Shown here in pieces: positions 10,695 to 19,537 of a DNA stretch of 64,000 bases. The translations under genes were made by a program, and so were the position numbers. The stretch covers positions 1,217,501-1,281,500 of the forward strand of contig NZ_RWIV01000001.1 of assembly GCF_003944835.1 (NCBI RefSeq). The letters run 5' to 3'. Each line of letters begins with the position of its first letter. Position 1 is the stretch's first letter. The notes under the pieces were generated by a model that did no database searches, was not told the origin of the DNA, and saw only the letters and a list, made by a program, of their open reading frames with translations. Source of the DNA: Bacillus sp. HMF5848. Lineage in GTDB: Bacteria > Bacillota > Bacilli > Bacillales > HMF5848.

Positions 10695-10881
10695 AAAAAT
10701 TCAGCTCCTAACGATAAATACTATATAGGGTATGTAATCATTGTAAACTTTCGCCAAAACTAATTCAAACGAACATTTTGTGAACGGCTACACAAATTTG
10801 GACTTTGCTACAGCATCATGTATTTTATTTGAACAGTTTATATACACATATAAGTATAACCATTACGTATATAAACATGCT

Positions 10882-10906
10882 AAAAAAAAGACCGTCAAGG
10901 ACGGTC
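10882..10906 (-). terminator. Terminator of yajQ
   Basis: On the minus strand a 7-bp perfect stem GACCGTC / GACGGTC with a 3-nt loop is followed by eight T residues, 60 bp after the yajQ stop codon. Confidence 0.9.
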
Positions 10907-10966
10907 ATGTTTTTAGTTTCACATATGTATGTATGACGCAGGTTCAGCTCTCGCAACCCAACGACC

Positions 10967-11458
10967 TTATCGATAATTAATAAACTGCACATCAATTGGT
11001 AAGTCAGCACCACGAATTAAAGCAATAATCTGCTGCAAATCATCGCGACTTTTTCCGCTTACGCGAATCTGATCATCTTGAATTTGACTTTTAACCTTTA
11101 CGCCACTGTTTTTAATTATAGTATTAATCTTTTTAGCATTTTCTTTGTCAATGCCTTGCACAAGCTTCGCACGCTGGCGAACAGTGCCGCCTGATGCACC
11201 TTCAACTTTTCCGTAATCTAAGTTTTTAATTGGAACACCGCGTTTCACCAATTTCCCAATCAAAACATCCTTCAGCTGTTCAAGCTTGTAATCATCGTCA
11301 GACACAAGAACTAGCTCTTCTTTTTCCAATTTAATGTCACTTTTACTTCCTTTAAAATCGTAGCGCGTGCTAATTTCCTTCATAGCCGCTGTGATCGCAT
11401 TTGTAACCTCAGGCAGCTCTACCTTTGAAACAATATCAAATGATGCTTCTTTAGACAT
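10967..11458 (-). CDS. yitK: YajQ/YitK family nucleotide-binding protein
   Basis: The 163-aa protein matches YajQ in length and sequence: [18 protein letters not shown] at the start, [29 protein letters not shown] and a C-terminal [17 protein letters not shown]. YajQ proteins have two ferredoxin-like folds and bind nucleotides or RNA; in Xanthomonas a member binds cyclic di-GMP. The role in bacilli is unknown. ATG 11458 is selected because GGAGGG lies 6 nt upstream, so 20 extra in-frame upstream codons are not translated. In B. subtilis yitK is next to yitJ, as it nearly is here. Confidence 0.93.
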   Translation of the reverse strand: MSKEASFDIVSKVELPEVTNAITAAMKEISTRYDFKGSKSDIKLEKEELVLVSDDDYKLEQLKDVLIGKLVKRGVPIKNLDYGKVEGASGGTVRQRAKLVQGIDKENAKKINTIIKNSGVKVKSQIQDDQIRVSGKSRDDLQQIIALIRGADLPIDVQFINYR

Positions 11459-11608
11459 ATGTATCCCTCCACAAATTTTAACATAATTATACGTCAATCC
11501 GACCTGTATTTCCAGCACCGGACAACCTTCGACAAAATCTCCCCCTTGTCATAAGCCATAGGTAACAGTACTATTGAATTAGTAAATAATGTAAATGGAA
11601 GAGTGATT

Positions 11609-13147
11609 ATGTCACAAATTACACGCGAGTTAGTCTTTTATTTGTTTGGGTTTCGGTGGGTTTTATTATTAATTAGCTTTTTAAGTTATTTCAAAGATTC
11701 TAATGAAGGGTCATTAATTGTAGTTGTGCTCTGTGTATTAAATATTGTATACACATTAGCACTATTTTTTATGAAGAAACCAAATATGCATGTATTTATC
11801 TCAATTGATTTATTAGTTAACATTACTGTACTACTACAAACAGGCGGGACAAGCAGTCCATACATCCTGTACTCCACAACTACCCTAGTCTGGTTGCTTT
11901 CAATTCGCAACGTTAAGCTACTATTTCTGTACAACATTTTGTACTTTACTTTACTTACTAGTCTTTTAGCCTACACATCTCAACTTACTAACTATACAGC
12001 AGTATTAATACAATTGTTTATTGCACTTGGATTTTTTATTGTCATTCAATATTATAGTTCGATAATATTTAGTATGTTTAAAAATTGTATTCATGTGTAC
12101 AAAGCTCTAATTCGCTCTTCTGTACACTCTGTAGATGAGCTTATTGAAGATATGGAATCGTTAATAAGAAGTGTGTATGGTGTTAAAAACGCTTACATTT
12201 TAATCAATGATACTAATAACCTTTATGAAACATGGGACAAGCAATACTATAAAAGGACCATACAATCACTTAATGTGACAGAAGTGCAAAAGCCACAGCC
12301 AATTCAAATAGAGAATTTTGCTGGAATAAAGGATAACTATATTTATTTTTCTATTAAAAATAAAAATGAAAAGATAGGCTGTATCATTTATGAAGCACCA
12401 AAGCCGCACAGGCGAATATATCATGTGTTTTTATATTTTATTTCTGCCTTTATCATACAAAAAATTCAGCATATATCTTTACAAAAGAAAATGACGACTG
12501 CTATGCAGGATAAGGTGAGAAAGAAAATGGCGCAGGATATGCATGATGGACTTGCCCAACAGTTATTTTTTCTATCTGCACAAATGTTTCATGTTAAGCA
12601 AACGATTCCACAAGATGCTAATGGAGAGGTACATGATGCTCTTAGTAATATGGAGGAGCAATTAAAGCAGTGTCATGTAGAAGTGCGAAATTATATTAAA
12701 GAGCTTCGAAATGATTTCACAAACATTAACATCATGTCAGCTATAGAGCAAATGATTGATAGAGTTACAAAGGGAACATCAATTAGGGTTCACTTTGAAA
12801 CAAAAGGTTGGTTTAATCACGAAAACCTCGAAATGGAGCAGATAATATACAGGGTAATTGAAGAGGCCGTTAACAATGTGGTAAAGCATGCCAAAGCTAG
12901 TCAATTAGAAGTAATGATAGAAGTAACCTCTTTACAATGGACTGTTAAAGTAAGAGACAATGGCGTTGGATTTGTGCAAGAAGCACCTCAAAAACGAAAA
13001 AGTTATGGTCTTGTTGGGCTTCAGGAAAGAGTGGAAAGCATAAGAGGGCAATTGATGGTTCGCTCCAACCTGAACACAGGTACAGAAGTTGTTGCAATCA
13101 TTCCAAGGGAAAGGGGACATGACTTTGCATCGGTTAGTTCTAGCTGA
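11609..13147 (+). CDS. NarL-type sensor histidine kinase
   Basis: The 512-aa membrane kinase has about five or six hydrophobic helices within residues 8-150, a linker region, a HisKA_3 dimerisation box with the phosphoacceptor His in MAQDMHDGLAQQ (about 311), and an intact HATPase_c domain: N-box EEAVNNVVKHAK, G1 VRDNGVGF and G2 YGLVGLQERV. It should autophosphorylate and pass phosphate to the response regulator that overlaps it. ATG 11609 follows GGAAG with 7 nt spacing. The stimulus is unknown; there is no recognisable extracellular sensor domain, so it may sense in the membrane. Confidence 0.9.
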   Translation: MSQITRELVFYLFGFRWVLLLISFLSYFKDSNEGSLIVVVLCVLNIVYTLALFFMKKPNMHVFISIDLLVNITVLLQTGGTSSPYILYSTTTLVWLLSIRNVKLLFLYNILYFTLLTSLLAYTSQLTNYTAVLIQLFIALGFFIVIQYYSSIIFSMFKNCIHVYKALIRSSVHSVDELIEDMESLIRSVYGVKNAYILINDTNNLYETWDKQYYKRTIQSLNVTEVQKPQPIQIENFAGIKDNYIYFSIKNKNEKIGCIIYEAPKPHRRIYHVFLYFISAFIIQKIQHISLQKKMTTAMQDKVRKKMAQDMHDGLAQQLFFLSAQMFHVKQTIPQDANGEVHDALSNMEEQLKQCHVEVRNYIKELRNDFTNINIMSAIEQMIDRVTKGTSIRVHFETKGWFNHENLEMEQIIYRVIEEAVNNVVKHAKASQLEVMIEVTSLQWTVKVRDNGVGFVQEAPQKRKSYGLVGLQERVESIRGQLMVRSNLNTGTEVVAIIPRERGHDFASVSSS

Positions 13148-13754
13148 CGATCATCAAATTGTTCGAGACGGATTAAAACTTATTTTAAGCAGCACAAATG
13201 ACTATGAAATCGTAGGGGAAGCAAGCAATGGCAAGGAATTAGTAAAACTTGTTCACGAAACAAAGCCAGATATAGTATTATCCGACTTAAAAATGCCTGG
13301 GCCAAGTGTGATAGAAAGCTGTATCAATTTAAAAGCTACCTTTCCCGATTTAAAAATAGTTGTCCTTACAGCGTTTGATGAGAGTGAGGATATATATAGA
13401 GCAGTAGATGTAGGGATAGACGGTTATTTAATGAAAGATACGGACCCAAAACAAATACTAAATACCTTAAACATGATTATGTTGGGATACTCGTTGTTTC
13501 AACCGAAAATTGACCGACAAAGAAAGCAACATGCTACCATTGCGGACGACTTACATATGACAGAAAGAGAGTTAGAAGTATTCGAGCTAATAATTGATAA
13601 CTTAAGTAATGCAGAAATTGCTGAAAAATTATTTATTTCCGAAGCAACAGTAAAAACACACGTAAGTAGTATTTTAAGAAAAACTGGTCAACCCAATAGA
13701 TCACAAGCGGTACTTTTTGCCTTGAAGAAGGGGTATGTGAAAGCAAATAGTTAG
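13119..13754 (+). CDS. NarL/LuxR-family response regulator
   Basis: The 211-aa regulator has a receiver domain with the acidic pair in LADDHQ, phosphoacceptor Asp54 in VLSDLKMPG, Thr in VVLTAFDE and Lys in GYLMKDT, then a LuxR-type helix-turn-helix (NAEIAEKLFISEATVKTHVS). ATG 13119 overlaps the kinase gene by 29 bp and has AAGGGA 8 nt upstream, consistent with coupled translation and partnership with the kinase. The targets are unknown; the downstream HD-GYP-like gene is the nearest candidate. Confidence 0.92.
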   Translation: MTLHRLVLADDHQIVRDGLKLILSSTNDYEIVGEASNGKELVKLVHETKPDIVLSDLKMPGPSVIESCINLKATFPDLKIVVLTAFDESEDIYRAVDVGIDGYLMKDTDPKQILNTLNMIMLGYSLFQPKIDRQRKQHATIADDLHMTERELEVFELIIDNLSNAEIAEKLFISEATVKTHVSSILRKTGQPNRSQAVLFALKKGYVKANS

Positions 13755-13780
13755 CAATATTAGGGGGAGGGCAAGTAATA

Positions 13781-14941
13781 GTGCTTCGAATTTCTGTACG
13801 ACCAAGGGATGTTAGTTCAGAACGAGTAATGCTTGTACTATCAACTATTATGACCGTTGGCGCATTATGTGGCAGTGTTTCTATGTTAATACTAAACAAT
13901 GAATATGCTACTGCCATATTCATAGGGTTCTCTATTGTGGCACTTTTTTCATGGGGTTTTTATTTTTTACATCACCATATGCTCATTCATTACAAATACT
14001 CTGAACATATCAGTGCATTCTTTGCTTTTGTGTTATTTTTTTATGTTGCGATTTATGATCCACTTCAGTATGAACACATATGGATTTTTCTACTATTTAT
14101 CCCATTTGTGCTGGTTTTGTTGTCCAATATGCACGTTTTCAAAATATGGATAGGAATTTATCTTGTATTGTATATGGGCCTAGTGTTTATTGATCCAGCA
14201 ATCACAGAAACTGATTTTTTACCTATTATTAGTCGCGTCTTGTATGGGATTGGGGCCAGTGCTGGTGGGTTTATCATTATGTTACATATGTCTGCGGAAA
14301 AGCAAAATTTTAAAAATGATAATCGTGTCCAAATGATTAACCATGTTGTGAAAGTGATGTATACGTTAATACCAATTGTTGAGAGAAAGACCCAGACAAC
14401 AAGACTAGAAATTGATGAAACAAGTACACTATTAAGAAAGTTAGCAAATAAGTTCCCAAATGAACAAATAAAAGATTGGGAAATCGAGCTATTGTCACTA
14501 TTGCATTATGTTAGCCGGATAAAATGGCCAGATTACATGTTTGAAAAAGAGGGACAACTTTCTCAATTTGAATTTAATGTCATACAAGATCATTGTTATA
14601 TGGGGACAGAACTGCTAGGAGAGTTTGAGGAATTTGAACGCGTAAAGAATGCTTTCCAACTTCACCATGAGCGCATTGACGGTACTGGCTATCCAGAACG
14701 GAAAACAGGTGAACACATACCTATACTTGCTCAATTACTAAGTGTTGTTGAATGTTATACAGCTATGATCAAGCCCCGGTCATATAGAGCCGTACTTTCT
14801 AGAGAAGAGGCTTTCGCGGAAATTATGAAAGAAAAAGGTAAAGCCTTTCGCGAGGATGTAGTTGATGCATTAGAAATCGTATTGCAACTTAGTATGAATG
14901 AAAAAAGAAATCACTTTTCGGAAGGGCGTGGTACAGCTTAA
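13781..14941 (+). CDS. Membrane protein with degenerate HD-GYP domain
   Basis: The 386-aa protein has about six transmembrane helices (roughly 20-180), a linker, and a C-terminal HD-GYP-like domain. HHERIDGTGYP is a clear GYP signature and DHCYMGTEL retains a conserved His. The usual metal-binding LHDIGKIGIPD is instead LHYVSRIKWPDY, so the HD dyad reads HY, and VADAYDAMTS-like sequence is degraded to VVECYTAMIK. It is therefore probably not an active cyclic di-GMP phosphodiesterase and may act as a binding or signalling protein. GTG 13781 follows AGGGGGAGGG. It lies 26 bp behind the response regulator and probably belongs to that operon. Confidence 0.8.
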   Translation: MLRISVRPRDVSSERVMLVLSTIMTVGALCGSVSMLILNNEYATAIFIGFSIVALFSWGFYFLHHHMLIHYKYSEHISAFFAFVLFFYVAIYDPLQYEHIWIFLLFIPFVLVLLSNMHVFKIWIGIYLVLYMGLVFIDPAITETDFLPIISRVLYGIGASAGGFIIMLHMSAEKQNFKNDNRVQMINHVVKVMYTLIPIVERKTQTTRLEIDETSTLLRKLANKFPNEQIKDWEIELLSLLHYVSRIKWPDYMFEKEGQLSQFEFNVIQDHCYMGTELLGEFEEFERVKNAFQLHHERIDGTGYPERKTGEHIPILAQLLSVVECYTAMIKPRSYRAVLSREEAFAEIMKEKGKAFREDVVDALEIVLQLSMNEKRNHFSEGRGTA

Positions 14942-15049
14942 TAAGTTCATACTCAAGATTGACATAAACCATTCTCAAGCAGTATGTTTTGGAATCTATC
15001 ATTTTGATAGGATGAAATATGATTCCTACAAACAGGAGGATGGATTCCG

Positions 15050-15220
15050 GTGTACGTAAAAGCTTGTCCCAAGTGCCATACACATTCTTATAGCAGCACA
15101 AAATCTAGTAAATGGCTTTGCCCTCAATGCCGGAGGGATTTGACGTATGTTCAAATTAAGATGCGGAAAAAAGCCTCGTATAACTTGAAATTACTAGTTA
15201 GTGATAAACACGATTATTAA
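15050..15220 (+). CDS. Small zinc-ribbon protein (56 aa)
   Basis: GTG 15050 opens a 56-codon frame, VYVKACPKCHTH..., with two CPxC knuckles (CPKC at 6-9 and CPQC at 24-27), a basic middle and a VSDKHDY end. AGGAGGA is 9-10 nt before the GTG. I do not recognise the family; the four cysteines suggest one zinc ion in a rubredoxin-like ribbon. It lies between the HD-GYP gene and the secretion module. The leader upstream (14990-15030) contains nested inverted repeats (GGAATC...GATTCC around CTATC/GATAG). Confidence 0.6.
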   Translation: MYVKACPKCHTHSYSSTKSSKWLCPQCRRDLTYVQIKMRKKASYNLKLLVSDKHDY

Positions 15221-15361
15221 CAGCTCATACTTCAGTATGATATATCTCATACTTTAAGTGCGATCTAATCATCTTGTTAGTCGATTTACGCTCCATTACT
15301 TAATGGTTACAATTAGAGTAGAGAAAGTTGTACGGTTCATTAAGTAAGGGGAGGAGTTTAT
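15221..15361. promoter_or_regulatory. Leader of the SipW-type module with repeated CTCATACTT elements
   Basis: The region before the secreted-protein gene holds two direct CTCATACTT copies, about 24 bp apart, the first forming a CATACT/AGTATG inverted repeat. Such paired elements could bind a response regulator of the NarL type encoded downstream, but this is an inference from position only. Confidence 0.35.
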
Positions 15362-16009
15362 ATGCTTCGTAAGTTATTAATTTGTTCGACTATTCTTGTA
15401 GCAACTACTGCCATATCACAAGTATCAAGTTTTTCGAGCGCCACGATTGTGAATGAAGCATCGTTCAAAGTTGTGGATGCTGATAGTGATGAGGCGTTAA
15501 TTAGTGTGAAACTTGATAATTCCTCAAGTAATAAAAAAATAGTAATTACAAACGGACAAATTACTGATACTCTTTTCAAAGTCACTAATAATTTAGACCA
15601 TTCCGTCGTTTTGGAGAAGGTAGAATTTGAAGATAATGGCATTAAAGTTGAAACAGAGGAAGAAGTAATTTATCCTGACGAATCAATAGATGTGACAGTA
15701 AAATTTAGCGAAATAGTAGATGATAAAAATGAAGCTTTTGAAAGTATTGAGATTCCTTTTAAATTTGTTTGGGGTGACTTTAGTGCGGAGATAAAGCGTG
15801 ATATTGACGTTAAGATCACTTTACCAAAGAAACATTCAAATGATTTCGTTGGTACAAAACATGCTTCAGATCCTTCTGATGAGAGTCTTAACATACTAGT
15901 GACAGATAAGACGGATGCCACACAGGCTTGTGATAATTCTGAAGTAAATTGTGATGAAGAGGGTATTGAGGAAACAACTACTAAAAATGAACAATCTAAT
16001 GGTGATTGA
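15362..16009 (+). CDS. Secreted protein with SipW-type signal peptide
   Basis: The 215-aa product starts with a hydrophobic signal (MLRKLLICSTILVATTAIS) followed by FSSATIVNEASFKVV. The same FSSATI-x-N-x-x-S motif occurs in the minus-strand protein at 20783-21340, whose gene is next to an ER/SipW-type signal peptidase, so both are likely substrates of that enzyme. The mature part (about 35-165) looks like a beta-sandwich with LFKVTNNLDHSVVLE resembling surface-fibre or DUF1102-like domains; the last 50 residues are acidic, Ser/Thr-rich and contain two cysteines. ATG 15362 follows GGGGAGGAG. I do not recognise a named family member. The role is probably extracellular or cell-surface. Confidence 0.7.
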   Translation: MLRKLLICSTILVATTAISQVSSFSSATIVNEASFKVVDADSDEALISVKLDNSSSNKKIVITNGQITDTLFKVTNNLDHSVVLEKVEFEDNGIKVETEEEVIYPDESIDVTVKFSEIVDDKNEAFESIEIPFKFVWGDFSAEIKRDIDVKITLPKKHSNDFVGTKHASDPSDESLNILVTDKTDATQACDNSEVNCDEEGIEETTTKNEQSNGD

Positions 16010-16140
16010 ACTCAAGATATAGATTAAGATTCATTAGACAACGGAATATTCAGAAGTATCCTTCGATGAAACTTCTAAAAAATCTAGAGTGGACTCGAGC
16101 TCTTCAAGGCCGTAAATATTTCGATTTAAAGGAGTATTCT

Positions 16141-17214
16141 ATGCGAGCAAATACAAAAGAACCAAACATAAATAAAAACCAAATGCCCATTAAAAAATGG
16201 GCTCTTTTTGTAATTATTCCTATTCTCATAGTATCATGCTTTGTAACTATAAAAGCATTTATGACTCCAACAGAAGTTACTGAAACTATTCTGGAGAACG
16301 TCATTAAAGAAGAAACAAATTTTGCTTACGAAGCCGAAGTAAAACGGAGTCTATTGTATCCTGAAGGAGGGACAATAGATCCTGGGGAACATATTATAAA
16401 AAATATTACAAAGTCTATACCTGTTTCTATTAATAGTCAGGTATTTGCTGAAGAGCCTGTTGAAGTTGCTGGTAACTACCAATTAAATATGTCAATTACA
16501 GCAGAAGGATTATGGAAAAAGGACTTTACTCTCGAAGAGCCTGTAGCATTTAATAAATCTAGTAACGAAGTTAATATAATTAATAAAACCTATAATGTAG
16601 ATGTTGAAAAAATTGTCTCTTTTATAGAAGCAGTTGAAAAAGAAATTAAAATCGGGGTTGGCTCGTATATTATTGAGATTAAACCGATTCTAGATGGGAA
16701 AATCATTTATAAAGACCAGACGTACGAACTTAATAAAGAGTCTGTTCTGAAGTTTGATTATTCCAAGGAGCAGTTTTCTTTAATTAAAGATACAGAATTA
16801 GAATTTTACAATGAATATGCAGTAGAGAATACTAAAAACATAGTTAATGAACTAGTAATTTTTAATATAACCTTACCTATTAGTGGAACGAGAATAGTAG
16901 GACTTATTCTGACTTTGCTATGTGTAGCTGCCATGATAGTTGTAATGAAGGATAAAATTGCGAATGCTGTAAAGACACCGGAACAAGAGAAAATTGATAA
17001 AAAGCATAAAAGTCGTATTGTGGAGATTCACCCAAGCACAGATTTAAACCAGTTCCAAAGAATTGCGTTGACCGCTTTTAAACAAGTTATACAGATTGCT
17101 GATGATAAAGAGTTACCAGTTCATAAGCAGATCACTTCTGTAGGAGAAACCCAATATTTCGTTATAGATAATAACCTGCTTTATTTTTATAAGGTAGGTA
17201 AAGGAGTGTCCTAA
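16141..17214 (+). CDS. DUF5305-like membrane protein of the SipW-type module
   Basis: The 357-aa protein has an N-terminal transmembrane helix (about 20-40), an extracytoplasmic beta-rich region of about 200 residues (TNFAYEAEVKRSLLYPEGGT, PVSINSQVFAEEPVEV), a second helix (about 247-270) and a basic cytosolic tail. This layout and the motif pattern resemble DUF5305 proteins, best known from archaea beside SipW-like signal peptidases; this is recall, not a search. ATG 16141 is chosen because AAAGGAG is 6 nt upstream, although the frame is open back to 16006. Its stop is directly followed by the kinase ATG. It may help handle or sense the secreted partners. Confidence 0.65.
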   Translation: MRANTKEPNINKNQMPIKKWALFVIIPILIVSCFVTIKAFMTPTEVTETILENVIKEETNFAYEAEVKRSLLYPEGGTIDPGEHIIKNITKSIPVSINSQVFAEEPVEVAGNYQLNMSITAEGLWKKDFTLEEPVAFNKSSNEVNIINKTYNVDVEKIVSFIEAVEKEIKIGVGSYIIEIKPILDGKIIYKDQTYELNKESVLKFDYSKEQFSLIKDTELEFYNEYAVENTKNIVNELVIFNITLPISGTRIVGLILTLLCVAAMIVVMKDKIANAVKTPEQEKIDKKHKSRIVEIHPSTDLNQFQRIALTAFKQVIQIADDKELPVHKQITSVGETQYFVIDNNLLYFYKVGKGVS

Positions 17215-18849
17215 ATGGTACTCACGAATCCTTTTTCATACCGAATTAATAGTATTGAACCACTTACAAAGTTATATAGATACGTTTCGCTAATTATTAC
17301 ATCTTTATTTTACTTAGTAGGAGAACCAGCTTCTCCTATTATTTTTAAAATAGGAGTTGTGGTTGCTCTAGCAATATCGAGTCATATATTAGTTAATAAT
17401 GTTCTACCAAAAACAAGGTTCGATAATAATATTGGCTTAAAACTATGCATTATTGTTGAAACTTTAGGGGTATCATTGCTTTTAATACCTACCGGAGGGA
17501 TTGAAAGTCCTTTTATATGGTATGCATTAAATCCTATTCTTTTAGCCGCTAGTTACTTATCAGCAGTATCATCGTGGGTGCTACTGATATTTTATAATGT
17601 CATAGCTTTCTCTACATACTCGATCCTGTTTAACTCAGAGAAATTAAAAATTACCCAAATAATAAAAGAACATTCTTACTTATTTCTTGTTTTTATTTTA
17701 ATAGCGGTATTTATGCAGTTATTTTCAGAATTAACTAAAACCATTCAAAAAAAACAAAATGAACTTCAACAAGCAAATAACAAACTTATAGAGGTAAATC
17801 ACGAGTCCAAAGCTGCAGTTGAACACATTATGTCTTTATACCAATCAGTAGAAAGCTTATCAAATGAGACTAGTTTAACAAAACTTTGTAATGAAGTAGC
17901 AGATTATTGTGTGAAATTAACTTCCAATGCTGGAGTATTTGTATATATTCATTCACCTCAAACATTAATAGTAAAAAGTGATGATAATGATATTAAGACG
18001 AAGATTCATGAGTATGTTAATAGTTATTCTGGAAATGAAGAACTTCTAAATGATTTTTCAAATGAATTTGTTTTGGGGAAAATGAAATCAGTAAATATTG
18101 ATGGAGTCATTGGTGTGTATAATCAGGAATCAAAAGGCTTGGAAACTACAGCCAGGTTTGTGAAATTTTTATCAGAGTTAGTTTCTATTATTATTGACCG
18201 AATGCAAGTTGATCGAATAAGTGAGATTTTCAAAATGACAGAAGAAAAAAATAGGTTGATAAGAGAGATTCATGAACGCGTTCATCAGTTAACTTTTAGT
18301 GCTATTTGTTCCATGCAAGCTTTGAAATTAAACACTAATAAATATAATGACCAAATAGTAACCGAGGAAATAGAAGCGATAATTAAATCTCTTAAAGTAA
18401 GTATAGAAGAACTTAGGTCAGAAGTGAAAATAGTCGAGCATAACTATTTGCAAAAAACGTTGAAAAAGTATTTGTTAAACTTCTCCAACTTAAACGAGGT
18501 AAAAGTAGATTTTAAAATCTATGGGGAAGAAGATTTTGTTTCATTAGAAGTTAAAAAGAATCTATATCAAGTAGTTAGGCAAATGACGGGAGTATCATTA
18601 CGTTACGGCAATGCTACAGGAATTCAAATACAAATTGAGATAACTAAAGAAACTATATCGCTAGATTATGAGGACAACGGTTTATATGAAAACGAAACAA
18701 TAGAAGATATACAAGAATTTAATAAAATACTTAGTTGGATAAACGATATTGAAGGAACAGCACGAACTAACAAAAATCACAATAGTCTCTTGTTGAATGC
18801 AACAATCCCAGTAAATGAAAATAATGACTTGGAGGTCGTCAATATATGA
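17215..18849 (+). CDS. Membrane histidine kinase with degenerate ATPase domain
   Basis: The 544-aa protein has about six membrane helices (20-180), a coiled-coil (180-210), a GAF-like region and a HisKA_3-like box with His353 in IREIHERVHQLTF. The ATP-binding domain is eroded: the N-box Asn is absent (RQMTGVSLRYGNA where Asn-x-x-x-His is expected), the first G-box is only DNGLYEN, and the glycine-rich second G-box is missing. Phosphotransfer may therefore be weak, or work in a heterodimer or as a phosphatase. ATG 17215 immediately follows the DUF5305-like stop codon, with AAAGGAG 8 nt upstream, and the gene overlaps its response regulator by 4 bp. Confidence 0.8.
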   Translation: MVLTNPFSYRINSIEPLTKLYRYVSLIITSLFYLVGEPASPIIFKIGVVVALAISSHILVNNVLPKTRFDNNIGLKLCIIVETLGVSLLLIPTGGIESPFIWYALNPILLAASYLSAVSSWVLLIFYNVIAFSTYSILFNSEKLKITQIIKEHSYLFLVFILIAVFMQLFSELTKTIQKKQNELQQANNKLIEVNHESKAAVEHIMSLYQSVESLSNETSLTKLCNEVADYCVKLTSNAGVFVYIHSPQTLIVKSDDNDIKTKIHEYVNSYSGNEELLNDFSNEFVLGKMKSVNIDGVIGVYNQESKGLETTARFVKFLSELVSIIIDRMQVDRISEIFKMTEEKNRLIREIHERVHQLTFSAICSMQALKLNTNKYNDQIVTEEIEAIIKSLKVSIEELRSEVKIVEHNYLQKTLKKYLLNFSNLNEVKVDFKIYGEEDFVSLEVKKNLYQVVRQMTGVSLRYGNATGIQIQIEITKETISLDYEDNGLYENETIEDIQEFNKILSWINDIEGTARTNKNHNSLLLNATIPVNENNDLEVVNI

Positions 18850-19493
18850 AGCTAATGATCGTCGATGATCACCCTTTAGTGCGAAGAGGATTGGCTACAA
18901 TCTTAAGCTCTGATGGTGATACACAATTAGTAGGTGAGGCGGCTACAATTCCGGAGGCACTTAGAATAATTGAACAAACATTACCTGATATTATTTTAGT
19001 TGATTTGAATTTAAGTGGTAGCTACGGATTAGACTTAGTGGTAGAAGCTAGGAAGAAAGGCTATCCAGGTAAATATGTAGTACTAACATCTTCCGCAGCT
19101 GAAGAAGATTTTAAAAAAGCAAAGGAAGTTAATGTGGACGGCTTTTGTCTGAAAGAAGCTTTACCAGAAGAGTTAATCTATGCACTGCAATTGATTCATA
19201 AAGGTAGAAAGTATTATGATCCAGCCATACTAGAGTTGATGATGAATATGGATACCGCTGGAGGTAAAGACAAAACAGAAGCAGCCTTGGCAGAACTAAC
19301 CCCTAAAGAATTGGAAGTTCTAAAAGCCTTAGGTCAAGGGCTATCTAATCGTGATATAGCTGAAAAACTATTTATCTCGGAATACACAGTAAAAAAACAT
19401 GTTAGTCAGATTTTATCAAAGTTAGAATTGACTGATAGGACGCAAGCCGCTTTGTTTGCGAATAATAAGGGACTAGTTCAATTTATACTATAA
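18846..19493 (+). CDS. NarL/LuxR-family response regulator of the SipW-type module
   Basis: The 215-aa regulator has an intact receiver domain (IVDDHPLVRRG, phosphoacceptor Asp in ILVDLNLSG, VLTSSAAEE, GFCLKEAL) and a LuxR-type DNA-binding domain (LSNRDIAEKLFISEYTVKKH). Its ATG overlaps the kinase stop codon (ATGA), the usual arrangement of a cognate pair. Since the kinase ATPase domain is degenerate while the regulator is complete, phosphorylation may come partly from elsewhere. Likely targets are the secreted-protein genes flanking it. Confidence 0.9.
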   Translation: MKLMIVDDHPLVRRGLATILSSDGDTQLVGEAATIPEALRIIEQTLPDIILVDLNLSGSYGLDLVVEARKKGYPGKYVVLTSSAAEEDFKKAKEVNVDGFCLKEALPEELIYALQLIHKGRKYYDPAILELMMNMDTAGGKDKTEAALAELTPKELEVLKALGQGLSNRDIAEKLFISEYTVKKHVSQILSKLELTDRTQAALFANNKGLVQFIL

Positions 19494-19504
19494 GTTAAGT
19501 TGAA

Positions 19505-19537
19505 AATCCGTCGAAATTCGATTCGGCGGATTTTTTT
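19505..19537 (+). terminator. Terminator of the kinase/regulator operon
   Basis: An 11-bp stem (AATCCGTCGAA / TTCGGCGGATT, one G-T pair) with a 6-nt loop is followed by seven T residues. The T tract overlaps the stop codon of the convergent signal peptidase gene. Confidence 0.9.

Noticed and set aside
10718-10733. ATAC-TATATAGG-GTAT near-palindrome before the CoA-disulfide reductase gene, similar in outline to CsoR/CstR operators.
   Set aside because: The inner part is not symmetrical about the same centre and lacks the G/C tracts of such operators; no regulator gene of that family is nearby.
15362-16009. Naming this gene tasA or calY.
   Set aside because: The signal region is similar in type, but the mature sequence does not match TasA/CalY closely enough by eye.
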